Part shown: positions 8,610 through 15,873 of the stretch, piece after piece | Layout: the number at the start of each line of letters is the position of its first letter | How positions within the stretch are numbered: position 1 is the stretch's first letter | Assembly (NCBI GenBank): GCA_026398615.1 | Contig: JAPLSN010000042.1 | Span: 1 to 64,000, forward strand | Length of the DNA: 64,000 nucleotides | DNA from: Spirochaetota bacterium | GTDB lineage: Bacteria; Spirochaetota; Spirochaetia; Treponematales; UBA12059 | Reading direction: 5' to 3' | Translations under genes and position numbers: made by a program | Notes under the pieces: generated by a model | Told to the model about the DNA's origin: nothing | What the model saw: the letters and a program-made list of their open reading frames with translations, nothing else | The model's database searches: none

Positions 8610-9845
8610 TCAGGCCTTGAGGCCTTCCACGGACATGACGTCGGCATCGGTGAACCCACGCCCGTACAGGTACTCGAACAGGAAGCGGAAATCCTCGGGA
8701 GCCATGCCGAGGAAGCCAGCGGCGAAATACGTGACCCTGCCGTCCCGGTACCGCCTCCTGATGCTGGCGATGGCGTTCACGGTCCGCCTCGGCGTGGACA
8801 GAGCTACCGAGATTTCCGACCCCTCGTTGAGTGCCTTCGACAGCTCGGGATCGAGGAGCGTGAACATCAGTCCGCCCGCCGATACATCGATGATCTCGGC
8901 GACGTAATCGTCGGTCCGCTTCGGAGCGTTCCTGAAATATCCGTTGATCTTGAGCGACCAGGCGAATACACGGGCGAACTCCGTGAAGGTCCCGAGGACA
9001 CCCAGATCAAAGGGCGGGAGGCCGGATTTGCTGTTGGCGATGTGCACGATCCCGATTACGTATTCATGAAACCTGATCGGCGCCATGAGTTCAGACAGTA
9101 TTCCTTCGGATCTTTTCGAGCGTTCGAAGCGCACGACTTCTTCCTCGGCGAAGGCCAGTTCGAGGCCGTGGGACATGCCATGTTCGACGAAGTCCGAATG
9201 GACGAGGATGCGCCGCTCCGGATACGGGTCCGTGGAGGGAAGCCCTGTCAGCACGGTGGGGTTATAGTACGCGCGGCCCGTTTCAGCGACGAGCAATTCG
9301 TCGAGTCCCGAAGGCTTCCTGTCCTTGAACAGCGTGATCCTGCGATCGCTGCATATCGGCGAAGCCCTGGCGTCGAATTCCTGGACTAGCGCGCGGACGT
9401 CGGAAGGATCGAAGTCCGAGGACTCACCGGGATCCTCGATGCTCTCGTAGCTGTCCGCAACGGGGAAGTCGAGCGCGTACCGTTCCCCCTTGAAGGAGAA
9501 GGAAACCGCGAGGTCCACCGGGGGGGCGCGGCGGACGAACTTGCGGGAGAGGTTCTTGATCACGTCCTCCCGAACCTCGGCGACGAGGGTGGAGTCCTTC
9601 GCCTCGATGATCATCGCCCGGAATGCGACCGTCTGGGAGAGGACGACGAAGCGGAAGTCGTGTTCGGTCCCGACCTTGAGCAGCCTGGCCGGGATGGAAT
9701 GCAGGAAGGTCATGCGGTTTTCGTCCGCTCGCAGTATCCTGATGTACCACTTCCCACCGCCGATTTCGCACGCGACGGGGACACGTTCCTCGATGGCCGT
9801 CCTGAAGAGGAAATCGCGTTCAACCGTGTGGATCAAAACGGCCAT
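8610..9845 (-). CDS. PilZ-type protein with GAF-like insertion (possible c-di-GMP receptor)
   Basis: 411 residues, no signal peptide. Residues ~20-100 resemble the YcgR-type N-terminal barrel. The RxxxR loop of PilZ is seen as RKFVR (101-105), followed by one beta-strand. Residues ~150-300 then interrupt with a GAF-like segment (LMAPIRFHEYVIGIVHIANS and FTEFARVFAWSLK). The second PilZ motif, DVSAGG (320-325), appears only afterwards, inside EIIDVSAGGLMFTL. Spirochetal DUF1577-type proteins may be relatives. AAGGAG at 9852-9857 supports the start. Binding of cyclic di-GMP is expected from RxxxR plus DxSxxG but is an inference. Proximity to the partner-switch module and the flagellar genes fits a motility or lifestyle regulator. 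Confidence 0.8.
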   Translation of the reverse strand: MAVLIHTVERDFLFRTAIEERVPVACEIGGGKWYIRILRADENRMTFLHSIPARLLKVGTEHDFRFVVLSQTVAFRAMIIEAKDSTLVAEVREDVIKNLSRKFVRRAPPVDLAVSFSFKGERYALDFPVADSYESIEDPGESSDFDPSDVRALVQEFDARASPICSDRRITLFKDRKPSGLDELLVAETGRAYYNPTVLTGLPSTDPYPERRILVHSDFVEHGMSHGLELAFAEEEVVRFERSKRSEGILSELMAPIRFHEYVIGIVHIANSKSGLPPFDLGVLGTFTEFARVFAWSLKINGYFRNAPKRTDDYVAEIIDVSAGGLMFTLLDPELSKALNEGSEISVALSTPRRTVNAIASIRRRYRDGRVTYFAAGFLGMAPEDFRFLFEYLYGRGFTDADVMSVEGLKA

Positions 9846-9947
9846 GATCTGCTCCTTCGTGTTCGTCGTTCATGGTTTCGTGCATCAAGGAATCGCGGGG
9901 AATGGCGCAATGGCGGCCGGCGTCCGCGCAGCGCCTTCCGTCAAGGG

Positions 9948-10697
9948 CTAGGGATAGAAGGCGCGGTATGTTTCAGGTTCGAATGGTTCGGCATTTGCAG
10001 CCGGCAAGGCCATGTCGGCGAGATCGACAAGGAATGCCGTGACCCAGGTGGCGCCTTTCTCGCGTTCCATGACGAGTTCGCCCTCAGCCCTGCCGTCGGC
10101 GGAGTATATGCGCACGTTGGCCGAATAGGCGCCTTCTCCGAGGGGCACCGCGGCCGCAAGCCTGTACCGCGTCGCTTTAGGGGCAGACGCCAGCGAGGCG
10201 GAAAGGAGATCGACCAGCATCGGCCGGACATCCGACGCGATGACGGACGCCGCCGGTCTTCCCGCAATGACGCCGTCCATGAAAGCCGCAGCGGCTGCTT
10301 GTGCGGCGGCAGAGAGCGGTTCCCGGTCGTCGCCGCGCGCGAGGGGGCCGAGCTTGAGATCTTCCGGTGAGAACCGACGCGTCGGGCGATACAGGAGCAG
10401 GGCGTCGGCCGCGCGAGCGTTCGCGGGGAGTTTCGGCGGTGCCTTTGGTAAGGCTTTCCCGGTTTCTTCCTTTTCCCCGCCGGCTTCGGACGGCGCGGCC
10501 TGGCCCGCGCGTTCGGGCGCTGCGGTCGGAGCCGTTTGCGGCAACGGGGCAGGGCCGCGTCCGGCGGCCGGAGCATTTTCCGTGCCCGGCATCGCTGTCA
10601 CCTCCTTCCCGGGTTCGACCCGCGGGACCGCGGAGCGTTCGCAGGAAAACGCCACCGCGAAGATCAACACCAGTGAAAGCTTGCCGTGCCTGACCAT
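9948..10697 (-). CDS. Predicted lipoprotein of unknown function
   Basis: 249 residues from ATG 10697. The N-terminus MVRHGKLSLVLIFAVAFSC is a short basic n-region, a hydrophobic core and a spirochete-style lipobox ending in Cys19, so it is probably a membrane lipoprotein. An Ala/Pro/Glu-rich linker follows (~25-85), then a compact domain (~100-249) that includes VRIYSADGRAEGELVMERE. No family was recognised. An in-frame upstream ATG at 10724 would spoil the signal peptide. There is no Shine-Dalgarno before ATG 10697, but a -10-like TATACT ends 7 nt upstream, raising the possibility of a leaderless mRNA. Confidence 0.75.
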   Translation of the reverse strand: MVRHGKLSLVLIFAVAFSCERSAVPRVEPGKEVTAMPGTENAPAAGRGPAPLPQTAPTAAPERAGQAAPSEAGGEKEETGKALPKAPPKLPANARAADALLLYRPTRRFSPEDLKLGPLARGDDREPLSAAAQAAAAAFMDGVIAGRPAASVIASDVRPMLVDLLSASLASAPKATRYRLAAAVPLGEGAYSANVRIYSADGRAEGELVMEREKGATWVTAFLVDLADMALPAANAEPFEPETYRAFYP

Positions 10698-10704
10698 ATG
10701 GGGT

Positions 10705-10734
10705 AGTATACACCGAAGCATCAATCGAAGTCAC
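10705..10734 (-). promoter_or_regulatory. Candidate promoter placing the TSS at the lipoprotein ATG
   Basis: On the minus strand, GTGACT (10729-10734) is separated by 18 bp from TATACT (10705-10710; 5/6 match to TATAAT). The predicted transcription start falls on or next to ATG 10697, and no Shine-Dalgarno is present, which suggests leaderless translation. The -35 match is only 4/6. Confidence 0.45.
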
Positions 10735-10794
10735 TCAATGATGGTGCAGGCAGAGGCGCATCCGCCTCGACAGGCGCCTAGTCAGGGCAGGCTG

Positions 10795-12045
10795 ATGGAC
10801 AACACGGCGACACTGTTCGACGCATCACGCGCCGAACCGATCAGGGATCCGATCTGGAAGCATATCCTCTTTCCTTCGGAATTCCTCCCGATCCTTGCCA
10901 CGCCCGCATTTTCCAAACTCGCCCGCATCCGCCAGCTCGGACCCGCCTGGCTGGCCTATCCGGGCGCCACGCACACGAGATACGCCCATTCCCTCGGCGT
11001 GTTCGAGATGGCCAAGCGCACGCTCGCGTCCCTGGCGCGGTCGGGACTCCCGACCTTCGTGACCCGTGAGGGCGAAAGATCCTTTCTTGCGGCCGCGCTC
11101 GTTCACGACGTCGGACATTTCCCCTATGCTCACAGCCTCAAGGAACTCCCCCTTGAGGACCATGAAGCATTGACCGCGAGAAACATCCTCGAGTCCGGGT
11201 TTGCCCGTCGACTCGACGAAGCCGGAGCCGATCCGGAAACGGTGGCTTCGATCGTCGACAAGGCGCGCCCGGTCGGCGGCGACCGGGAGATCGACTTCTT
11301 TCGCCGCTGCCTCTCCGGTGTGCTCGATCCCGACAAGTTGGACTACCTGACGCGGGACGCCTGGTTCTGCGGTGTACCCTATGGCATACAGGACGTGGAT
11401 TTCGTGTTCCAGCACCTGGCGGTGACGCCCGACGGACGGCCGGGCATAGACGAGCGGGGCATCATGAGCGTGGAGGGAATCCTTTTCTCGAAGTACCTCA
11501 TGTACAAGTCCGTCTACTGGCAACGGACTGTTCGCGCGGCGACCGCCATGATCAAGAAAGCCGTTTTTTCCCTTCTCGCCAAGGGTTCTCTCGACCCGGA
11601 ATCGCTCTACGGGCGGGATGATTCCGATTTCCGCACCCTCATCGAGGCTTCAGGCGAGCCCGAGGCCTCGATCGTCGGCCGGGTCTTCACGGGGAATCTG
11701 TACGCCACCGTCCTTGAAGTTCCCTTCGACGGGAACAAGCCCGGCCACCGCGCCGTGCTGGACCTGGAGTCACGTGCAGCGGCGGAACGGGAATGCGCCC
11801 GTGCGCTTTCCCTCGGGGAGTCACGCCTCGACCCGCTCGACGTCATCATCGACCTGCCCGAGTCCATCGGGTTCGAAACCGATTTGCCTGTGGTGGATCT
11901 CGGGATCGAATTTCGCGCATCCCCGACCGTGTTCACGGAGGACGTCGTGCGGGCGTTCGCGAGCTCCCTCCGAACCCTGCGGCTGCTGTTGCCGGCATCA
12001 GCCGGAATGAGCGTGCGGGAAATCCGGGAGAGGACCGGCTTGTGA
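10795..12045 (+). CDS. HD-domain phosphohydrolase (dGTPase-like, COG1078)
   Basis: 416 residues from ATG 10795. HD metal-binding motifs are complete: THTRYAHSLGVFEMA supplies the first His, ALVHDVGHFPYAHSL the HD pair, and LDYLTRDAWFCGVPYG the distal Asp. This is the COG1078 arrangement shared with dNTP triphosphohydrolases such as SAMHD1 and dGTPases. Substrate is not determinable from sequence; dNTP or another nucleotide is likely. The frame stays open back to 10240 opposite the lipoprotein gene, but similarity starts only near 10830. ATG 10741 is an alternative. A perfect 6-bp hairpin (10753-10768) lies in the presumed leader. The stop overlaps the GTG of the TtcA-like gene. Confidence 0.88.
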   Translation: MDNTATLFDASRAEPIRDPIWKHILFPSEFLPILATPAFSKLARIRQLGPAWLAYPGATHTRYAHSLGVFEMAKRTLASLARSGLPTFVTREGERSFLAAALVHDVGHFPYAHSLKELPLEDHEALTARNILESGFARRLDEAGADPETVASIVDKARPVGGDREIDFFRRCLSGVLDPDKLDYLTRDAWFCGVPYGIQDVDFVFQHLAVTPDGRPGIDERGIMSVEGILFSKYLMYKSVYWQRTVRAATAMIKKAVFSLLAKGSLDPESLYGRDDSDFRTLIEASGEPEASIVGRVFTGNLYATVLEVPFDGNKPGHRAVLDLESRAAAERECARALSLGESRLDPLDVIIDLPESIGFETDLPVVDLGIEFRASPTVFTEDVVRAFASSLRTLRLLLPASAGMSVREIRERTGL

Positions 12046-12854
12046 GCGCCCCGGGCTCAGGCGACGCGTTCGCCAGAGCGCTTTCCGGCCATCCCCCGGG
12101 CTTCGTCGATCGCCTCGTCAAGCTGACCGGGAATGCCATCGCGCGGTTCGCGATGATACCGCCGGGAAGCCGCGTTCTCCTCGGCGTGTCCGGGGGAAAG
12201 GACAGTCTGTCCCTCGCCCTGGCGCTGGTCCTGTGCAGGAAACGCCGCTACGCCGAGTTCGAGCTCGCCGCCGTGCGCGTGGATTGGATTGAAGCCCGTA
12301 TGGACGGAGAAGCGGCCGCGGCGATCGGCGCGTACATGGACTCTCTCGGCATTCCCTACGAAACCGTCGAGGCTTCCATGCGGGGCGATCATCTGGAACC
12401 GGAGCCGGGCTGCTACCGCTGCGCCCGCGAACGGAAACGCAGGGTTTTTGAACGGGCGGCGGAATGCGGATTCGATCGCGTGGCCTTCGGGCACACACTG
12501 GACGACGTCGCGGGAACCGCCATCCTCAACATGGTCAGGCACGGCCGCATCGAAGTCCTGGCGCCCGTGCGGAACTTCTTCGGCGCGGTCACGGTCATCC
12601 GTCCCCTGTGCATGGTTCGCGAATCCTCGCTCCGCTACGCCGCCGGGCGGCTGCGGCTTCCGGTCGCGTCCATCGCCTGCCCGAGGAAGGACGACAACGA
12701 ACGGATCGCCACCCGGGCGGCGCTTGTCGAGCTTGAAAAAATGGATACACTGGTACGGGAAAACCTGTTCAAGGCCCTGTACCCGGTCGAACCCGGCCGG
12801 ATAGGGCGGAACGGGTGCCCGGTGACGAGGAGGACGTGGCATGGAGATTCATAA
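12042..12854 (+). CDS. TtcA/TilS-type tRNA-thiolation ATPase-like protein
   Basis: 270 residues from GTG 12042, whose GTGA overlaps the HD gene stop. The PP-loop LGVSGGKDSLSLALAL identifies an adenylating ATPase of the TtcA class. CYRCARERKR gives the CxxC pair expected for a TtcA-type iron-sulfur cluster, and a third Cys lies in the IACPRKDD segment. FGHTLDDVAGTAILNM is the family's conserved His/Asp region. TtcA makes 2-thiocytidine at tRNA position 32; this assignment is by family and the protein could be a spirochetal paralogue. It overlaps the ComFB-like gene by 14 bp, which implies coupled expression. Confidence 0.82.
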   Translation: MSAPGSGDAFARALSGHPPGFVDRLVKLTGNAIARFAMIPPGSRVLLGVSGGKDSLSLALALVLCRKRRYAEFELAAVRVDWIEARMDGEAAAAIGAYMDSLGIPYETVEASMRGDHLEPEPGCYRCARERKRRVFERAAECGFDRVAFGHTLDDVAGTAILNMVRHGRIEVLAPVRNFFGAVTVIRPLCMVRESSLRYAAGRLRLPVASIACPRKDDNERIATRAALVELEKMDTLVRENLFKALYPVEPGRIGRNGCPVTRRTWHGDS

Positions 12855-13536
12855 CCTGACGGAGGATCTCGTCCGGACGACCCTCGACGAACTGTTCGAC
12901 GAGGAAGAAAAAGCGAAGACCCTCGGTTTCTGCACCTGCTACCAATGCAGGCTCGACGTCACGTGCTATGCGCTCAACAAGGTGAAACCCGAATACGTGG
13001 TGTCCGGACGGGGCCTCGCGTACTCCGGCCAGGATTACGCCGACAAGCTCCAGAGGACGGCCGATATCGTCGTCGTCATCAAGGAAGGCTGGGCGAAAAT
13101 AGACCAGACGAAGCGCCCGCACTTCGTCCACCAGTCCTCCCACGCCAAGCCGATGTTTCCGTCAGGCCCCGTCTTCAACTTTCCTTCGATCATCGGACGC
13201 ATCTTCAATGGCTCCAATTTCGAGCCGTTTTCGGGCATCCAGCTCTGCCTGTACCAGGGAGATGACCTCGTCCCCATGATGGACCAGAACTGGCTGAACC
13301 CCTGCACCCTCGTCAAGAACACCTCCGGCACCTACATCTTCTGGCCGTATCCCGAAACCGCGAACGAAACGGGGATGCAGAAGACATTTTCGTTCAGGGT
13401 TTTCGCCCAGGTGCCCGGTTTCGAGGATATCTCCCATTACATCGAACTCGAACTGAGTTCGGAGCCGGTCGTCGTGGACCAGTTTTCCATCCAGCGGGTT
13501 CACAAGCTGCCGGATCTCTACCTCTTTCCCCGCTGA
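12841..13536 (+). CDS. ComFB-like protein with C-terminal extension
   Basis: 231 residues. The N-terminal ~70 match the late-competence ComFB pattern: MEIHNLTEDLVRTTLDELFD, then CTCYQCRLDVTCYALN with its CxCxxC cysteines, then KPEYVVSGRG. In Bacillus, ComFB is a short protein of unclear role, and cyanobacterial homologues have been linked to second-messenger binding. Here ~150 extra residues rich in aromatics follow (for example PSIIGRIFNGSNFEPFSG). That part was not recognised. It has a strong GAGGAGG ribosome-binding site inside the ttcA-like gene. The four close cysteines may bind a metal. No other competence-uptake genes lie in the window except dprA. Confidence 0.75.
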   Translation: MEIHNLTEDLVRTTLDELFDEEEKAKTLGFCTCYQCRLDVTCYALNKVKPEYVVSGRGLAYSGQDYADKLQRTADIVVVIKEGWAKIDQTKRPHFVHQSSHAKPMFPSGPVFNFPSIIGRIFNGSNFEPFSGIQLCLYQGDDLVPMMDQNWLNPCTLVKNTSGTYIFWPYPETANETGMQKTFSFRVFAQVPGFEDISHYIELELSSEPVVVDQFSIQRVHKLPDLYLFPR

Positions 13537-13550
13537 TTTCGGCGCGGGGA
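13527..13550. terminator. Hairpin over the comFB-like stop codon, possible terminator
   Basis: TCCCCGC (13527-13533) pairs perfectly with GCGGGGA (13544-13550) around the comFB-like stop codon, at the junction with a convergent small gene. No T-tract follows, so factor-independent termination is doubtful. Confidence 0.3.
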
Positions 13551-13575
13551 GCCTTGCGATCCGGCAACGGTTCGT

Positions 13576-13824
13576 TCAACCCCGCCGGACGCAGGATCTC
13601 AATTCCGCGGCAGGCACGAGTTCCAGGTAGTGGAGTATGTCCAGCTCGCCACGGTTTTCCCTGTGCCTGATCTTGACAACCCGGTATACGATGACCCGTT
13701 CGCTCCGCAGGGGAAGCTCCAGAGGGATGCCGTTCAGGTCGACGAACTCGTCGATGCGAAGCAGACGCCCGATCTCCTGGGTTTCTCCGTCGGGATAGAT
13801 TATATACCGCGTTTCTATGGTCAT
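13576..13824 (-). CDS. Small conserved-looking hypothetical protein
   Basis: 82 residues from ATG 13824 (MTIETRYIIYPDGETQEIG). It has alternating hydrophobic strands, suggesting a small beta-rich cytoplasmic protein: YIIYPDGET, RVIVYRVVKIR, DILHYLELVPA. No signal peptide or membrane helix. The family was not recognised. AGGA lies 3-6 nt before the ATG, but a good promoter (TTGAGG-N18-TATAGT) places the transcription start at the ATG itself. It is convergent with the comFB-like gene and divergent from mraZ. Confidence 0.65.
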   Translation of the reverse strand: MTIETRYIIYPDGETQEIGRLLRIDEFVDLNGIPLELPLRSERVIVYRVVKIRHRENRGELDILHYLELVPAAELRSCVRRG

Positions 13825-13830
13825 GTTCCT

Positions 13831-13860
13831 ACTATACCCGCCCGTTGCCACGCTCCTCAA
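13831..13860 (-). promoter_or_regulatory. Promoter of the small hypothetical gene, possibly leaderless
   Basis: On the minus strand, TTGAGG (13855-13860), an 18-bp spacer and TATAGT (13831-13836) match the sigma-70 consensus at 4/6 and 5/6. Six bases separate the -10 box from ATG 13824, so initiation would occur at or beside the start codon. Confidence 0.55.
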
Positions 13861-14018
13861 GCGACCCCGGAGCGTACGAATTTCAGGACCCCCCGATTTT
13901 TTCTTGAAAACGACATGGAAACGGCCTTTTTGCCGGGTTCTACCCGAAGCTACTTAACAAGCGTTACCGCGAAGCTGTAAAAATGTATTCTGTCTCCTCT
14001 TTCCGCCGCATCCTTTCA

Positions 14019-14049
14019 TTGACAATCGAAGTTTGAACGGTAGTATAAG
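14019..14049 (+). promoter_or_regulatory. mraZ (division cluster) promoter
   Basis: A perfect -35 TTGACA (14019-14024) is followed by TAGTAT (14041-14046, 16-bp spacer) or the overlapping TATAAG (14044-14049, 19-bp spacer). It stands immediately upstream of the MraZ boxes and is the best promoter in the division cluster. Confidence 0.75.
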
Positions 14050-14055
14050 ATCGTG

Positions 14056-14080
14056 GTGGGAAAAAGTGGGAAAAAATAGG
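14056..14080 (+). promoter_or_regulatory. MraZ operator: GTGGG direct repeats with 10-bp period
   Basis: GTGGG occurs at 14056-14060 and 14066-14070, exactly one helical turn apart and each followed by an A-tract. A degenerate third copy (ATAGG) is in phase at 14076-14080. MraZ proteins of other bacteria bind short G-rich direct repeats of this spacing upstream of their own gene. The array covers the expected transcription start and ends at the mraZ ribosome-binding site, so autoregulation of the cluster is likely. Confidence 0.75.
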
Positions 14081-14090
14081 AAGGGGTGTC

Positions 14091-14534
14091 ATGGAACTGC
14101 TTACCGGTGAGTTCAAGAACACCCAGGACGAAAAGGGCCGCCTCTCCCTGCCATCCAAGCTCAGAAACGAATTGGACTGCGATCGGCTCGTGTTGACCCA
14201 GGGCGTGGATAAATGCCTCTGGCTTTTCCCGCCGGAGCAGTGGAAGTCGCTATCGAGCAAGCTGATCGAACAGACGAGTCTTTTTCACGCCAAAGCACGG
14301 CTCGTCCAGCGGCGCATCATAGCTCCGGCCCAGGAGATCGAGATTGACAAGGCCGGGCGGATCGCCATTCCTCAGTCCTTGCGGGATTTCGCCGGCCTGG
14401 CCAAGGAATGCGTGATCCTCGGGCTCACGAAATACATCGAGATATGGGACGCCGACGAGTACCGACGCTACCTCGAAGACAACGAATCGGTGTTCCTCGA
14501 GGCGGCCGAAGAGCTGGGCGGTCTCATGCTGTGA
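14091..14534 (+). CDS. mraZ: Transcriptional regulator MraZ
   Basis: 147 residues, normal MraZ length. Two AbrB-like half-domains carry the signature DxxGRxxxP twice: DEKGRLSLPSKLR near residue 20 and DKAGRIAIPQSLR near residue 85. The first gene of the division cluster, it probably represses that cluster by binding the GTGGG repeats at 14056-14080. AAGGGG precedes the ATG. It is followed after 58 bp by rsmH, as in most bacteria. Confidence 0.97.
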   Translation: MELLTGEFKNTQDEKGRLSLPSKLRNELDCDRLVLTQGVDKCLWLFPPEQWKSLSSKLIEQTSLFHAKARLVQRRIIAPAQEIEIDKAGRIAIPQSLRDFAGLAKECVILGLTKYIEIWDADEYRRYLEDNESVFLEAAEELGGLML

Positions 14535-14592
14535 CGGATCGCCCGCTGGCGGGCGACTGCCTGGAGGCGATTTCGGTTTTAGGGAGGTGCTC

Positions 14593-15549
14593 GTGGAGAC
14601 CACACATGTTCCGGTTCTCCTGGACGAGTGCCTCGAGTATCTCGTACCTCCCGCCGGCGGCGGTCTCATGGTGGACGCGACGCTGGGTGAAGGAGGCCAC
14701 GCTGAGGCTTTTCTCTCGAGGTATCCGGAGCTCCGCTACATCGGGGTGGATGCCGACAGGGTCATGCAGGGCAGGGCGCGGGAGCGCCTCGCTGGATTCG
14801 GGGACCGCGTCCGCTACGTGAACGCGTTCTTCGACGAGTTCTTTGAAGGATACGGGGAAGGGGAGGGGAAGGCGGGGATCGTCCTGTTCGATCTTGGCAT
14901 GTCCATGTTCCATTTCAGGGAATCGAGGCGGGGCTTCAGCCTGCATGACGAGGAAAGCCTCGACATGAGGCTGAACGCCGAAACTGGGAGGACCGCTTCG
15001 GATCTCGTGAACGCTCTGGACTCAGGGTCGCTCGAGAAGATCCTCAGGGACTACGGCGAGGAACCGTTTTCGGGCCGCATCGCCAGGACGATCGTCGAAA
15101 GCAGGTCGGCGTCGCGCATCACGACGGCCGGAACCCTGGCCGAGATCGTCAGGCGGGCGGTGCCGGCGAAATTCCGCAATGGAAGGACGCACCCGGCCAC
15201 CAGGACGTTCCAGGCGCTCAGGATCGCGGTCAACGACGAGCTCGGACGCATCGAGCGGGGCTTGTTCGCTGCCGTTTCGGCCCTGGCCGTCGGGGGAACC
15301 ATCGGGGTGATCAGTTTCCACTCGCTCGAGGACAGGATCGTCAAACTGGCGTTCAAGTCCCTGTTCCGGGAAGGCGACGAGGAGGAGTCGCGGTTCAGCC
15401 CGCGCTATTCCGAGCCGATATCTAGGAATACGGAACGCGCGCGCCTCGAGCCAGTGGTGAAGAAGCCGATCGTTCCGGGCGCCGATGAATCGCGGCGCAA
15501 TCCGGCTTCGCGGAGCGCCAAGCTCAGGGTCGCACGCAGGGTGCGCTGA
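14593..15549 (+). CDS. rsmH: 16S rRNA (cytosine-1402-N4)-methyltransferase
   Basis: 318 residues. SAM-binding motif MVDATLGEGGHAEAFLSRYP and the family signatures HVPVLLDECLEYL, FDLGMSMFHFRESRRGFS, DMRLN and ISFHSLEDRIVK are complete. RsmH (MraW) methylates C1402 of 16S rRNA near the P site. GTG 14593 is preferred because AGGGAGG (14581-14587) lies 5 nt upstream; an in-frame GTG at 14587 would overlap that ribosome-binding site. The position directly after mraZ is the standard division-cluster order. Confidence 0.96.
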   Translation: METTHVPVLLDECLEYLVPPAGGGLMVDATLGEGGHAEAFLSRYPELRYIGVDADRVMQGRARERLAGFGDRVRYVNAFFDEFFEGYGEGEGKAGIVLFDLGMSMFHFRESRRGFSLHDEESLDMRLNAETGRTASDLVNALDSGSLEKILRDYGEEPFSGRIARTIVESRSASRITTAGTLAEIVRRAVPAKFRNGRTHPATRTFQALRIAVNDELGRIERGLFAAVSALAVGGTIGVISFHSLEDRIVKLAFKSLFREGDEEESRFSPRYSEPISRNTERARLEPVVKKPIVPGADESRRNPASRSAKLRVARRVR

Positions 15550-15582
15550 GACGTTCACGGAGCCAAGGCTCGGAGTCGGATC

Positions 15583-15873
15583 TTGAAACGCATCATCGCT
15601 GTCCTGGTCGTACTGTCCGTTCCGCTCCTCTTGTTCGGCACCGTCCGCCAGGCCGGAGGGTGCCGTGAAATCAGGGCCGAGCTCGCGCGACTCGTCGAGG
15701 CGCAGCGGGAACTGGTCGAGCTCAACCGCAAGCTGTCCGTTGGCATTTCCGTGCTCGGGGCGCGTTCGCGCATCGAGGCGGCGGCCGAAGGGACGCTCGG
15801 CTTGGGTCATGTCGCTCCGGGAAGGACGATACGTGTCGAAATCGGAACGGGACGGGGAAAGAAGGATGGTTGA
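15583..15873 (+). CDS. ftsL: FtsL-like cell-division protein
   Basis: 96 residues from TTG 15583, with GGAG at 15572-15575. One N-terminal membrane helix (MKRIIAVLVVLSVPLLLFGT) is followed by a short leucine-heptad coiled coil (AELARLVEAQRELVELNRKL). This is the bitopic layout of FtsL/DivIC. Sequence similarity within this family is low, so the call rests on size, topology and position between rsmH and murF. It would work in the periplasm with FtsQ and FtsW. It overlaps murF by 8 bp. Confidence 0.7.
   Translation: MKRIIAVLVVLSVPLLLFGTVRQAGGCREIRAELARLVEAQRELVELNRKLSVGISVLGARSRIEAAAEGTLGLGHVAPGRTIRVEIGTGRGKKDG

Noticed and set aside
10240-10794. N-terminal extension of the HD-domain frame by 185 codons
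   Set aside because: It runs opposite the lipoprotein gene, is Ala/Arg/Ser-rich, and has no similarity to HD proteins; ATG 10795 or 10741 is sufficient.
12413-12430. Cys-rich patch in the TtcA-like gene as a zinc finger
   Set aside because: CYRC fits the TtcA iron-sulfur ligands better in this PP-loop context.
13915-13980. 21-codon ORF upstream of mraZ as a possible leader peptide
   Set aside because: No ribosome-binding site, and it lies upstream of the mraZ promoter, so it would not be on the mraZ transcript.
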